Source of the DNA: Gammaproteobacteria bacterium
GTDB lineage: Bacteria > Pseudomonadota > Gammaproteobacteria > UBA6429 > Thiohalophilaceae
DNA: 32,518 nt
Reading direction: 5' to 3'
Assembly (NCBI GenBank): GCA_026197095.1
Contig: JAPHTF010000080.1
Span: forward strand, 1-32,518
Part shown: positions 8,062 through 16,605 of the stretch, in pieces
Position numbering within the stretch: position 1 is the stretch's first letter
How the letters are laid out: each line of letters opens with the position of its first letter
Notes under the pieces: model-generated
Told to the model about the DNA's origin: nothing
The model's database searches: none
Seen by the model: the letters and a program-made list of their open reading frames with translations, nothing else
Made by a program: the position numbers and the translations under genes

Positions 8062-8338
8062 TTAGAGCCAGTATAAATAATTAAGATAGAAGAATCGAGA
8101 GATTAATATCTGGGTTAATCGAGTTTCATCGCAAATACTGCTGGTGAAATACCCGCTTATCCCACCCTGGAACTCTCCCTGGTACTGCTCGTATAAATTA
8201 ACCTTATGCCCCGATGCTGGATTTTGAAGTTAAAACGTCTTTCACTTATTGCAGGCCGTGACTAAAGTGCTTACTCTATTTGCATTGATTAAATGTCATA
8301 ATAATAAAGAATAAACTTAATTTTGCGGGAAGTGGCTC
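8062..8338. other. intergenic region between the divergent metal cluster and pcm-like gene
   Basis: This 277-base stretch must hold the promoters for both flanking transcripts. No open frame with a start codon is convincing. A block at about 8105-8215 is more GC-rich than its AT-rich flanks and contains the direct repeat CCAGGG..CCAGGG on the minus strand, as well as GGTG/CACC arms that could pair. I tested it by eye against the cobalamin and TPP riboswitch blocks and found no match. It may be a structured leader of the minus-strand small-protein gene. Confidence 0.4.
8280..8307 (+). promoter_or_regulatory. possible sigma-70 promoter of the pcm-like gene
   Basis: TTGCAT (8280-8285) and TAATAA (8302-8307) are separated by 16 bases and lie about 30 bases before the start codon. 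The match is moderate and the surroundings are AT-rich, so this is a tentative call. Confidence 0.3.
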
Positions 8339-9001
8339 ATGAATGTACTGAATTTTGAAGAAGCGCGTCACAACATGGTTGTGCAGCAGATCCAACCCTG
8401 GAATGTGAGGGATGATAAGGTTTTAGAGCTGATTCAGACTCTGCCACGTGAAGACTTTGTCCCTGCGAAATATAAAGAGCATGCCTTTACCGATATGTTT
8501 ATACCTTTAGGTAATGGACAGGAAATGCTGTCACCTAAACTTGAAGCTTACATCCTGCAGGCCTTACAAGTGCACGACAAAGAGAAAGTTTTAGAAATCG
8601 GTACCGGCACCGGTTATATGACCGGTTTGCTTGCGAGCCAGGCACGCCACGTGATCACGGTTGATATCCATGAGGAATTTCAGCACAAGGCAAAAGAAGT
8701 ACTCGAAGCGCATAATATTAAGAATGTGACTTTTGAAGTGGGTGATGCGCATTTAGGCTGGGATGAGCATAAACCGTATGATGTGATCGTCGTGACCGGC
8801 TCAATGCCAGTTTTGCCCGAGAGTTTTCAGCGTAACTTGAATGTTGGTGGCCGATTAATCGCGATTGTGGGGGATGCCCCGGCAATGGAACTGATTATGA
8901 TTACACGGGTCAGTGATAATGAATGGTCGCACAAGTCTTTACTTGAAACCTGCGTTCCTGCCCTTATTAATGCGGTGGAGCCAGAGCGATTTGTACTATA
9001 G
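8339..9001 (+). CDS. protein-L-isoaspartate O-methyltransferase family protein
   Basis: This 220-aa protein has the Rossmann SAM-binding motif I, VLEIGTGTGYMTG (84-96), the post-I acidic residue in VITVDIHEE (about 105-113) and the PYDVIVVTG motif (about 145-153), in the order seen in PIMT enzymes. Before them, EMLSPKLEA (63-71) stands where typical PIMTs have ISQPYIVA, so Ser and Pro are kept but the block is divergent. Isoaspartate repair is therefore likely but not certain. A GGAAG ribosome-binding site precedes the ATG. A gene of this type upstream of a rhodanese and tolC is, to my recollection, a recurring order in gammaproteobacteria; a strong terminator shows it is mostly transcribed alone. 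Confidence 0.85.
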   Translation: MNVLNFEEARHNMVVQQIQPWNVRDDKVLELIQTLPREDFVPAKYKEHAFTDMFIPLGNGQEMLSPKLEAYILQALQVHDKEKVLEIGTGTGYMTGLLASQARHVITVDIHEEFQHKAKEVLEAHNIKNVTFEVGDAHLGWDEHKPYDVIVVTGSMPVLPESFQRNLNVGGRLIAIVGDAPAMELIMITRVSDNEWSHKSLLETCVPALINAVEPERFVL

Positions 9002-9033
9002 CTAATGTTAAGGTTATTTAGCCGACTCAAATC

Positions 9034-9062
9034 AAAGCCTGTTACTCTTAACAGGCTTTTTT
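9034..9062 (+). terminator. Rho-independent terminator after the pcm-like gene
   Basis: An 11-bp perfect stem, AAAGCCTGTTA / TAACAGGCTTT, encloses a CTCT loop and ends in six T. It is 33 bases after the methyltransferase stop and separates it from the rhodanese/tolC operon. Confidence 0.93.
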
Positions 9063-9094
9063 CTTGGCACAATTTAAACGAGTTTAATTAATCT

Positions 9095-9424
9095 ATGCGT
9101 CATTTTAGCGCCATACAGTTATATGAGTATTTATCTCAGTTAAGTGAAAGCGATGAGGCGCCATTATTATTAGATGTGCGTGAACCCTGGGAGTTTGAGT
9201 ATTGCAGCATAGAAGGCTCAGTATTGATCCCAATGGGAAAATTACCCGCCAAACTTACTACATTAGATCCATTAAGAGAGACCATTATGATATGTCATCA
9301 TGGGATTCGAAGCCGGCAAATGGGGTATTATATGGAACAAGCAGGATTCAAAAACATTACCAATCTTGATGGTGGTGTTGAACAGTGGGCAGAAGACGTC
9401 GACAAGACGATGAAACGCTATTGA
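9095..9424 (+). CDS. single-domain rhodanese-like sulfurtransferase
   Basis: This 109-aa cytoplasmic protein is one rhodanese domain. It has LLLDVREPWEFE (24-35), the active-site loop CHHGIRS with Cys67 as the persulfide-carrying residue, and the closing NLDGGVEQW motif (about 90-98). Length and motifs match stand-alone GlpE-like proteins. The physiological sulfur donor and acceptor are unknown. It begins 32 bases after the terminator of the methyltransferase gene, so it probably has its own promoter there, and it ends 17 bases before tolC, suggesting shared transcription. A functional link with efflux is not implied by the sequence. Confidence 0.92.
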   Translation: MRHFSAIQLYEYLSQLSESDEAPLLLDVREPWEFEYCSIEGSVLIPMGKLPAKLTTLDPLRETIMICHHGIRSRQMGYYMEQAGFKNITNLDGGVEQWAEDVDKTMKRY

Positions 9425-9441
9425 GGTTTATGGAGAGACTT

Positions 9442-10752
9442 ATGAATAAATTCAGCTTTAATGTTATGACTCTGACACTTTTGTCTTTGTTAAGTTTTTC
9501 ATCAAGCGCTGATGACTTAATCACTGTGTATAAATTGGCCCAGCAAAATGATACCCAGTTTCGTGCCGCACAAGCTGAATACAAAGCCCTGCTCGAATCT
9601 AAAAACCAGAGTATTGCCGGTTTTTTACCCACCATTTCGGCTAATGCTTATTACAACCAGAATGATGACAAGACAGGTACCACACTGAATGATTACAAAA
9701 CCGATGGTTATAGCCTGAACCTGACGCAACCGATTTATCGGCATACAAATTATGCTGCGCTGAATCAGGCCGATGCCGTAGTTGCCCAGGCGCATGCTAA
9801 TTTTGAAAATGCCAGGCAAGATCTGATTATCCGTGTAGTAAAACAATATTTTGCCGTGCTGGCGGCGTTTGATGATTTGGAATTTGCCAAAGCAGAACGC
9901 AAAGCCATTCAACAACAACTTAATCAAACGCAACAACGTTTTAACGTAGGTTTAATTGCCATTACTGATGTACATGAAGCCAGGGCGCTTTATGACCAGG
10001 CTGTGGCACGTGCAATTGTGGCTGAAAATACCTTAGCCATTAGCCAGGAAGTATTAAGAGAAATCACGAATAAAAATTTCACTTCACTTTCCAGCTTATC
10101 GACTGATCACCCCTTAGTCGGACCTGAGCCGGCTGATATTAATCAATGGATTAAAACGGCAAACAATCAAAACGCGTTATTAATGGCCAGTCAAAAAGGC
10201 GTTGATGTTGCCCGTGCTGAAGTGTCTCTGCAAAAAGGTGGTCACTACCCTACACTTGATTTAACCGCGAGCCACTCGAAGACTAACTATGGGGCAGATA
10301 CCCCAACCTATGGTCAAACTGAAAAAACCAGTAACGCTCTTTCATTGCAATTAAATGTGCCGCTTTATCAAGGTGGTTTGGTCAATTCTAAAACACGTGC
10401 GGCGGCTTACCGGTTAACCCAAGCGCAAGAGATACTTGATCAAACACGACGTGCAACTGAACGCCAAACACGTAATTCTTATCTCAGCGTGATTGCAAAC
10501 ATCAGCCAGGTTAACGCGTTAAAACAGGCACTGGCTTCAAGCTTAGTGGCGTTAGAAGCGACACAAGCCGGGTTTGAAGTGGGCACACGTACTACGGTTG
10601 ATGTTTTAAATTCACAACAAGGGCTTTTCCGTGCTCGCCGGGATTATGCGCAAGTCCGTTATAATTATGTACTTGAAACATTAAGTCTTAAATTAGCGGC
10701 GGGTACGTTATCTATTAAAGATGTTGAGCAGCTTAATCCCTGGTTAAAATAA
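9442..10752 (+). CDS. tolC: TolC-family outer-membrane efflux channel
   Basis: The start is set at 9442 because GGAGAG lies seven bases before this ATG and the encoded N-terminus is a clean signal peptide (hydrophobic at about 9-18, cleavage after SSSA). Longer versions reach back into the rhodanese gene and add only an Arg-rich shadow. The 436-aa product has the two repeated coiled-coil halves of TolC: YKLAQQNDTQFRAAQAEYKA near the N-terminus, the LTQPIYR strand (about 94), the second-half LNVPLYQGG strand, and the GTRTTVDVLNSQQ motif near the C-terminus. It would form the trimeric exit duct for the adaptor and RND pump encoded next. Confidence 0.94.
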   Translation: MNKFSFNVMTLTLLSLLSFSSSADDLITVYKLAQQNDTQFRAAQAEYKALLESKNQSIAGFLPTISANAYYNQNDDKTGTTLNDYKTDGYSLNLTQPIYRHTNYAALNQADAVVAQAHANFENARQDLIIRVVKQYFAVLAAFDDLEFAKAERKAIQQQLNQTQQRFNVGLIAITDVHEARALYDQAVARAIVAENTLAISQEVLREITNKNFTSLSSLSTDHPLVGPEPADINQWIKTANNQNALLMASQKGVDVARAEVSLQKGGHYPTLDLTASHSKTNYGADTPTYGQTEKTSNALSLQLNVPLYQGGLVNSKTRAAAYRLTQAQEILDQTRRATERQTRNSYLSVIANISQVNALKQALASSLVALEATQAGFEVGTRTTVDVLNSQQGLFRARRDYAQVRYNYVLETLSLKLAAGTLSIKDVEQLNPWLK

Positions 10753-10788
10753 TTAACAAAAGAATAAAGAATATTGGGAGACATCATA

Positions 10789-11811
10789 ATGTTCACTTTA
10801 CGTGGTTCGACTTCTTTAGCAGCTTCAGTGGCATCGCCTTTAGTCATTATTGCCTCATTACTTTTAGCACCGGCCATACAGGCAGAGGATAAAGCAGATT
10901 GGGCCTTTGCCAGGAATGTTTATATTGATGAAGAGCGTGTACTTGATGGTCTTGTTGAAGCGGTACACCAGGCAACAATATCGGCACAAACATCAGGCCG
11001 CGTGGTTAAAATACATGTGGATGTTGATGACGCGGTAAATAAAGGTGACATTCTTGTTGAGTTTCGCAACAAGGATCAAATGGCGTCTTATAAGGTTGCC
11101 AAGGCCGCGTTTGATGAAGCCGAGTCTGAATTTAAACGTATTGAAGATATCTACTCCAAGAAGCTGGTTGCTAAAACAGCGTTAGATAGAGCCAGTGCCA
11201 GCTATAAATCAGCGAAGGCGCGGCTAGAACAGGCTAACGAAGCGTTGGAAAACACTATCGTTCGTGCACCCTACAGTGGCATTGTGGTTAAACGCCATAT
11301 TGAACTTGGTGAGTTAGCCAAGTCTGGCCAACCATTAATGACCGGGTTATCCCTTGAAGCGTTACGTGCGAATGTTGCTTTGCCACAAGACCTGGTGAAC
11401 ATCGTTCGAAAGCAAAAAAAGGCGACGGCTATCTTAAAAAATGGCCAACGTTTAGCCGTGACTAACATTACTGTTAGTCCTTATGCCGATGCAAAAAATC
11501 ATACCTTCCAGATGCGTGCCGAACTACCAAAAGGTGATTTTGGTATTTACCCTGGTATGTTTATTAAAGTGGCCATTGTCAGTGATATTAAACAAAGCTT
11601 GCTCGTCCCTGCTGCTGCGGTTGCAAGACGTAGTGAAGTGAGTGCGGTTTATGTCCGGGATGAGAATAAAAAATTATCTTTCCGCCAGGTACGTGTTGGT
11701 GTTTATGTTCCTGCTTCTGATAGTTTTGAAATTCTTGCGGGTCTGGAGAGAAATGAAAAAGTGATGCTTGATCCTGTTGCAGCTGCGGCACAATTAAAAT
11801 TGCAGGAGTGA
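10789..11811 (+). CDS. RND efflux periplasmic adaptor (membrane fusion protein)
   Basis: The ATG at 10789 is preferred over a TTG at 10774 because GGGAG lies eight bases upstream. The 340-aa protein has a signal peptide (hydrophobic at about 14-29, cleavage near IQA), a lipoyl half (TSGRVVKIHVDVDDAVNKGD, about 66-85), a coiled-coil hairpin rich in Ala, Lys and Glu (about 95-145), the second lipoyl half (IVRAPYSGIVVKR, about 151-163) and a C-terminal beta-barrel region with IYPGMFIKV and LLVPAAAV. It would bridge the inner-membrane pump and TolC. No lipobox Cys is seen, so it is probably anchored by interaction and not by lipid. It lies four bases before the pump gene. Confidence 0.92.
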   Translation: MFTLRGSTSLAASVASPLVIIASLLLAPAIQAEDKADWAFARNVYIDEERVLDGLVEAVHQATISAQTSGRVVKIHVDVDDAVNKGDILVEFRNKDQMASYKVAKAAFDEAESEFKRIEDIYSKKLVAKTALDRASASYKSAKARLEQANEALENTIVRAPYSGIVVKRHIELGELAKSGQPLMTGLSLEALRANVALPQDLVNIVRKQKKATAILKNGQRLAVTNITVSPYADAKNHTFQMRAELPKGDFGIYPGMFIKVAIVSDIKQSLLVPAAAVARRSEVSAVYVRDENKKLSFRQVRVGVYVPASDSFEILAGLERNEKVMLDPVAAAAQLKLQE

Positions 11812-11815
11812 GATC

Positions 11816-14800
11816 ATGGCTGAAACGGACAATAAACACCGCGATAATACAAAGCTGGGCCTTTCCGGAAGCATTGCCAAGAAATTTCTGTTATCAGAAA
11901 TCACCCCTTTATTAGCCCTTATTGCTTTTTTGTTAGGTTTGTTTGCGGTAATGGTGACACCGCGTGAAGAAGAACCGCAAATTAATGTAACCTTCGCGAA
12001 TGTGTTTATTCCTTTTCCTGGCGCCTCTGCCAGGGAAGTCGAACAGCTCGTCAGTTTACCGGCTGAACAAATTCTTTCTGAAATTGAAGGGCTAAAGCAT
12101 ATTTACTCTGTTTCCAAACCGGGTATGTCTGTTTTAACTGTTCAGTTTAAAGTGGGTGAAGATCGCACCCAGGCCATTGTACGCTTATATAATGCACTGT
12201 ATTCCAAGCAGGATTGGTTACCTGCCAACTTTGGTACGTTAGCCCCTATCATTAAACCAAAGGGCATCGATGATGTACCTATTGTCACCCTGACCTTATG
12301 GACAACAGATCAAAACCGTGGCGCTTATGATTTGAAAAAAGTGGCGCACACGATTGAAACAGAATTAAAGCGGGTAAAAGGTACGCGTGACATTTACACT
12401 TTAGGTGGCCCACAACAAGTGGTGCAAGTCTTACTCGATCCTGCCGCTCTCGCTGCATATAAATTATCAGTATCTGATTTACGCAAAGCACTGCAAGCCA
12501 GTAATGCCACCCGACCTTCAGGCAATATAGTGAATAACAACCAGGAAATTTCTGTGCAAACAGGTACCTTTCTTGTGACGGCTGAAGAAGTACAAAACCT
12601 GGTTGTCGGTGTGAATGAAGGTAAACCGATTTTTTTACGTGATGTTGCAACTGTGAAAAATGGCCCGGATCAGCCTGAACAATATGCCTGGTTTGGCACC
12701 GGACCTGCTGCAAAATCTAAGAACATTAATGTAACGGGTGAGTCACCCGCGGTAACGATTGCTATAGCAAAACAACCGGGCAGTAACGCGGTGAGTATTG
12801 CGAACCAGGTGATTGAACGTGTTGAGCAACTTAAAGGGGTGTTTATTCCCGAGGGTATTGAAGTCACCGTTACCCGTAACTACGGTGAAACGGCCGATGC
12901 AAAAGCAAAACAATTAATCGGTAAGCTCGCTTTTGCCACCTTCTTTGTTGTACTGCTGGTGTTCTTTGCCCTGGGTAAACGCGAAGCGGTGATTGTAGGT
13001 GTTGCGGTGATTGTAACGCTTGCGGCAACTTTGTTTGCCTCATGGGCATGGGGCTTTACTCTTAACCGTGTTTCATTATTTGCCTTGATTTTCTCTATTG
13101 GTATTTTGGTTGATGATGCGATTGTTGTTGTAGAAAATATTCATCGCCATATGAGTATGGGCGGTAAAAAACTTGTTGATGCTATTCCTGTTGCAGTTGA
13201 TGAAGTTGGAGGCCCGACTATCTTAGCAACCTTTACTGTTATTGCGGCGTTGTTACCGATGGCCTTTGTTTCAGGATTGATGGGGCCTTACATGAGCCCT
13301 ATCCCGATTAACGCCAGCATGGGCATGTTTATTTCTTTAATTATTGCTTTTGTGGTGACGCCCTGGCTTGCGAATAAGATTTTAGCGAACCAGGAATTTC
13401 ATCATGAAGAAAGTTCTTTTGATGAAAAGTTATATAACTTATTCAAAAAGCATGTCAGCCCCTATTTAAATCGCAAAGAAGGCAGTGCGGCACGCCGTAA
13501 GCTGTTTAAGATTATTATTGCCTTGATCATTTTTTCTATCGGACTGGTTGCAGTGAAACTGGTGGTATTAAAAATGCTACCGTTTGATAACAAGTCTGAA
13601 TTTCAAATTGTAGTGGATATGCCCGAAGGCACCTCGCTTGAACAGACTACACGGGTCGTACGTGAGTTAGGTCAGTACGTTGCCAGGGTGCCTGAAGTGT
13701 CTGACTACCAGGCTTATGTTGGCGGAGCTTCACCAATTAATTTCAATGGCCTGGTCAGACAATACTACTTGCGCAAGGGATCGCATGTGGGTGATATCCA
13801 GGTGAACTTGGTTGATAAAACAGAACGGGATCGTAAAAGCCACGAAATCGCTTTTTCCATGCGCGATGATTTACAAGCCATTGGTAAAAAACTGAGTGCC
13901 AACGTTAAAGTTGTAGAAGTGCCTCCTGGGCCACCGGTTATGTCTCCACTGGTGGCTGAGGTGTATGGTCTTGATTACAACGGCCAGATTAAAGCCGCAA
14001 AACAAGTGCGTAAGGTATTTGAACAAACGGAGGACATTGTTGATATCGATGACACGATTGAAGCCGCGGCGCCAAAAATCATCATTAAGGTTGATCAACA
14101 AAAAGCGGCGCAGTTAGGTGTATCACAACATGATGTTGTCACAACATTACATGCTGCGCTGAGTGGTGAAGATGCAAGTTACGTGCATCCACTTAATGTT
14201 AAATACCCCTTGCCTATCCGGCTCGAGTTAAGTGTTGCTGATAAAGCGAATGTTCAAAGCCTGCTGGCTTTACATGTACAAGCCAGTAATGGTGATGTTG
14301 TGCCTTTGTCAGAGTTCGTGACACTTATTGATACATTTTATGAGCAATCTATTTATCACAAAGACATGCTGCCTGTTGTCTATGTGACAGCGGATATGGC
14401 CGGCGATTTAGATAGTCCTTTGTACGGCATGTTCGATATTCGTGGGAAAATATCTGAGACACCTATCGCTGATGGAAAGCCCATTAAACAAACACTTATC
14501 AATCCACCAGAGAACCCATACGAATACAGCATCAAGTGGGATGGTGAATGGCAAATCACTTATGAAACATTCCGTGATATGGGTATCGCTTATGCGATGG
14601 GACTGATTTTAATTTATCTGCTCGTTGTTGCGCAGTTTAAATCTTATCTCGTGCCCTTAATCATTATGGCGCCTATTCCATTAACTCTGATTGGTGTTAT
14701 GCCGGGGCATGCATTGATGGGTACACAGTTTACCGCGACCTCGATGATCGGCATGATTGCATTGGCAGGAATTATTGTTCGTAACTCAATCCTGTTAGTT

Positions 14801-15061
14801 GATTTCATCAATCAACAGGTAGATGAAGGTATAGCATTTGAAGAGGCGGTCATTCGCTCGGGTGCTGTTCGTGCAAAACCTATCGTCTTGACGGGTTTAG
14901 CGGCCATGTTAGGTGCCTTATTTATTATCACCGATCCTATATTTAGCGGTCTGGCGATATCACTCATTTTTGGTATTTTGGTATCAACTGTATTAACGTT
15001 GGTCATTATCCCAATTATGTATTATGCGTTTATGTATAAAAAAATGAGTAATGCAAAATAA
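11816..15061 (+). CDS. RND efflux pump, inner-membrane permease (HAE/AcrB superfamily)
   Basis: This 1081-aa protein has the full RND layout: TM1 at about 28-47, a large periplasmic loop with the EEPQINVTF and PGASAREVEQLVSLPAE motifs, a block of TM segments (about 365-530), a second periplasmic loop, and the final TM block (about 920-1070). The proton-relay pair Asp433-Asp434 is present in GILVDDAIVVVENIH on TM4, and the GxxxxP-type blocks of the family are recognisable. It works as a proton-driven trimer with the adaptor and TolC genes upstream. The substrate cannot be read from the sequence. No regulator gene is adjacent, so local control is not evident. Confidence 0.94.
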   Translation: MAETDNKHRDNTKLGLSGSIAKKFLLSEITPLLALIAFLLGLFAVMVTPREEEPQINVTFANVFIPFPGASAREVEQLVSLPAEQILSEIEGLKHIYSVSKPGMSVLTVQFKVGEDRTQAIVRLYNALYSKQDWLPANFGTLAPIIKPKGIDDVPIVTLTLWTTDQNRGAYDLKKVAHTIETELKRVKGTRDIYTLGGPQQVVQVLLDPAALAAYKLSVSDLRKALQASNATRPSGNIVNNNQEISVQTGTFLVTAEEVQNLVVGVNEGKPIFLRDVATVKNGPDQPEQYAWFGTGPAAKSKNINVTGESPAVTIAIAKQPGSNAVSIANQVIERVEQLKGVFIPEGIEVTVTRNYGETADAKAKQLIGKLAFATFFVVLLVFFALGKREAVIVGVAVIVTLAATLFASWAWGFTLNRVSLFALIFSIGILVDDAIVVVENIHRHMSMGGKKLVDAIPVAVDEVGGPTILATFTVIAALLPMAFVSGLMGPYMSPIPINASMGMFISLIIAFVVTPWLANKILANQEFHHEESSFDEKLYNLFKKHVSPYLNRKEGSAARRKLFKIIIALIIFSIGLVAVKLVVLKMLPFDNKSEFQIVVDMPEGTSLEQTTRVVRELGQYVARVPEVSDYQAYVGGASPINFNGLVRQYYLRKGSHVGDIQVNLVDKTERDRKSHEIAFSMRDDLQAIGKKLSANVKVVEVPPGPPVMSPLVAEVYGLDYNGQIKAAKQVRKVFEQTEDIVDIDDTIEAAAPKIIIKVDQQKAAQLGVSQHDVVTTLHAALSGEDASYVHPLNVKYPLPIRLELSVADKANVQSLLALHVQASNGDVVPLSEFVTLIDTFYEQSIYHKDMLPVVYVTADMAGDLDSPLYGMFDIRGKISETPIADGKPIKQTLINPPENPYEYSIKWDGEWQITYETFRDMGIAYAMGLILIYLLVVAQFKSYLVPLIIMAPIPLTLIGVMPGHALMGTQFTATSMIGMIALAGIIVRNSILLVDFINQQVDEGIAFEEAVIRSGAVRAKPIVLTGLAAMLGALFIITDPIFSGLAISLIFGILVSTVLTLVIIPIMYYAFMYKKMSNAK

Positions 15062-15085
15062 TTATAAAGTAGGTTTTATTTTTTC

Positions 15086-15658
15086 ATGAGTTTGTCGTTA
15101 AATGAAAAACTTTGTCATGCCCAGCATAGTCAATTACTGATTATCGATATACAAGATCGCCTGGCATCGGCGATGCCTGCTGATGTTTTGGAAAAAGTGA
15201 TTAAGCAAAATAACGTGCTTTTAAATGCTGCGAGTGAACTGGGCATTCCCGTCATTCACAGTGAGCAGTATCCTAAAGGTTTGGGCAATACAGTCGCTGA
15301 AATCTCGCAGCATATTCCTGATACCGGTGTTTCTATTGAAAAAACCTGTTTCTCTTGTTCTGAAGCTGATGGTTTCTATGATGTGCTAGCAAAGAACAAA
15401 CGCCAGCAAATTGTTATTACAGGAATAGAGTCGCATATTTGTGTTTTACAAAGTGCCATTCAACTCCAACGGCATGGTTATACTGTTTACGTTGTCGAAG
15501 ATGCTGTCTGCTCACGTAAAAAGTCAAATCATAAGAACGCTATAAAGCGTTTACGCCAAAGTGGTGTTATTATTACTAACGTTGAATCCGTTGTGTTTGA
15601 GTGGCTTAGAGATGCCTCTCATCCTGCCTTTAAAACTATCAGCGCACTAATCAAGTAA
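15086..15658 (+). CDS. isochorismatase-family cysteine hydrolase
   Basis: This 190-aa protein has the isochorismatase-like fold and its catalytic triad: Asp21 in LLIIDIQDRL, Lys86 in IEKTCFS, and Cys119 in GIESHICVLQ, the last within the usual 'cis-peptide then Cys' motif. Members hydrolyse amides or vinyl ethers (for example nicotinamide, carbamoyl compounds, isochorismate); the substrate here is unknown. Length is typical of the YcaC-like group. It lies 24 bases after the RND pump and 17 before the lipid A acyltransferase, so it sits in a continuous run of plus-strand genes with no terminator seen. Its position may reflect operon layout and not a pathway link. Confidence 0.9.
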   Translation: MSLSLNEKLCHAQHSQLLIIDIQDRLASAMPADVLEKVIKQNNVLLNAASELGIPVIHSEQYPKGLGNTVAEISQHIPDTGVSIEKTCFSCSEADGFYDVLAKNKRQQIVITGIESHICVLQSAIQLQRHGYTVYVVEDAVCSRKKSNHKNAIKRLRQSGVIITNVESVVFEWLRDASHPAFKTISALIK

Positions 15659-15675
15659 AGCCTGTTTAAACTATT

Positions 15676-16602
15676 ATGAAAAAAAATAAATTTAATATTA
15701 AACCCTTTCTTGGACCGAAACACTGGCCAACCTGGATTGCACTGGGCTTTTTACGTTTATGTACATTGATGCCATACCGCATGCAAATGGGGTTAGGTCG
15801 TTTTTTTGGTTATTTAAGTTATGTTTTACTTCCAAGAAGAAAACATATTGTTAAAACAAATATTCGTCTCGCTTTTCCTGAGCTAAATCATGCTGAACGG
15901 AAAAAACTTGTCATAAAAACATTTGCCTCTACCGGCATGGGTATTTTTGAAACCGCCATGGCCTGGTGGGGAAGTGAACGTCGATTAAAATCGATGGTAA
16001 CCATCAAAGGTTTAGAACATTTACAAAATGCCTTAGCACAAGGTAAAGGTGTGATTTTATTGAGCGCACATTTTAGTAGTCTTGAATTAAGCGGACGTTT
16101 ACTTTCTTTTACTCAACCCTTTCAGGTTACCTATAAGCGCGCACATAATCCGTTAATGGAAGCCGTGCTTAAATATTCGCGAAAGAAACATTTTCTTGAT
16201 GCAATAAATACCTATGATACGAGAGAAATGATAACTGGCCTGAAAAAAAATGTTGCCACCTGGTATGCCATGGATCAGGATCTTGGTGCACGACTTCATG
16301 TCTTTGCACCCTTTATGGGAATTCCAGCCTGTACCCTGGTAACAACATCAAGACTGGCAAAAATGAGTGGAGCACTTGTTGTACCCTATTTTCCGAAACG
16401 ACTCGATGATTGTTGCAAATATGAATTAACGATTCATCCCGTGTTAGAAAATTTTCCTTCGGGTGATGATTTAAAAGACACCACAAGAATTAACGACCTA
16501 ATTACAGAAGCAGTTAAAAATGCTCCCGATCAATATTTGTGGGTACATCGACGCTTTAAAACTCGCCCACCCGGCGAACCAGACGTATATACAAAATTAT
16601 AA
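15676..16602 (+). CDS. lipid A late acyltransferase, LpxL/HtrB-like
   Basis: This 308-aa protein belongs to the lysophospholipid acyltransferase family that transfers a fatty acyl chain from acyl-ACP to Kdo-lipid A at the inner membrane. It has an N-terminal hydrophobic segment (about 18-33), the catalytic HX4E motif HFSSLE (His132, Glu137), the TYKRAHNPLMEAVL substrate block, the YAMDQD segment, and the family's closing YLWVHRRFKTRPPGE motif. The sequence does not decide between LpxL and LpxM, and the acyl length is unknown. It ends three bases before waaA, so the two lipid A/Kdo steps are co-expressed. Confidence 0.9.
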   Translation: MKKNKFNIKPFLGPKHWPTWIALGFLRLCTLMPYRMQMGLGRFFGYLSYVLLPRRKHIVKTNIRLAFPELNHAERKKLVIKTFASTGMGIFETAMAWWGSERRLKSMVTIKGLEHLQNALAQGKGVILLSAHFSSLELSGRLLSFTQPFQVTYKRAHNPLMEAVLKYSRKKHFLDAINTYDTREMITGLKKNVATWYAMDQDLGARLHVFAPFMGIPACTLVTTSRLAKMSGALVVPYFPKRLDDCCKYELTIHPVLENFPSGDDLKDTTRINDLITEAVKNAPDQYLWVHRRFKTRPPGEPDVYTKL

Positions 16603-16605
16603 ATT

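Noticed and set aside
8105-8215. Cobalamin riboswitch upstream of the metal cluster
   Set aside because: The conserved B12-box and core blocks were not found; only general GC-rich pairing is seen.
9385-9441. N-terminal extension of TolC (19 residues, Arg-rich)
   Set aside because: It overlaps the rhodanese gene in another frame and precedes the Shine-Dalgarno and signal peptide that start at 9442.
9625-9936. Minus-strand open frame of 103 codons opposite tolC
   Set aside because: It is antisense to a recognised TolC gene and has no ribosome-binding site or family resemblance.
12285-12713. Minus-strand open frame of 142 codons opposite the RND pump
   Set aside because: It is antisense to a strongly conserved gene, and the product has no domain-like pattern.
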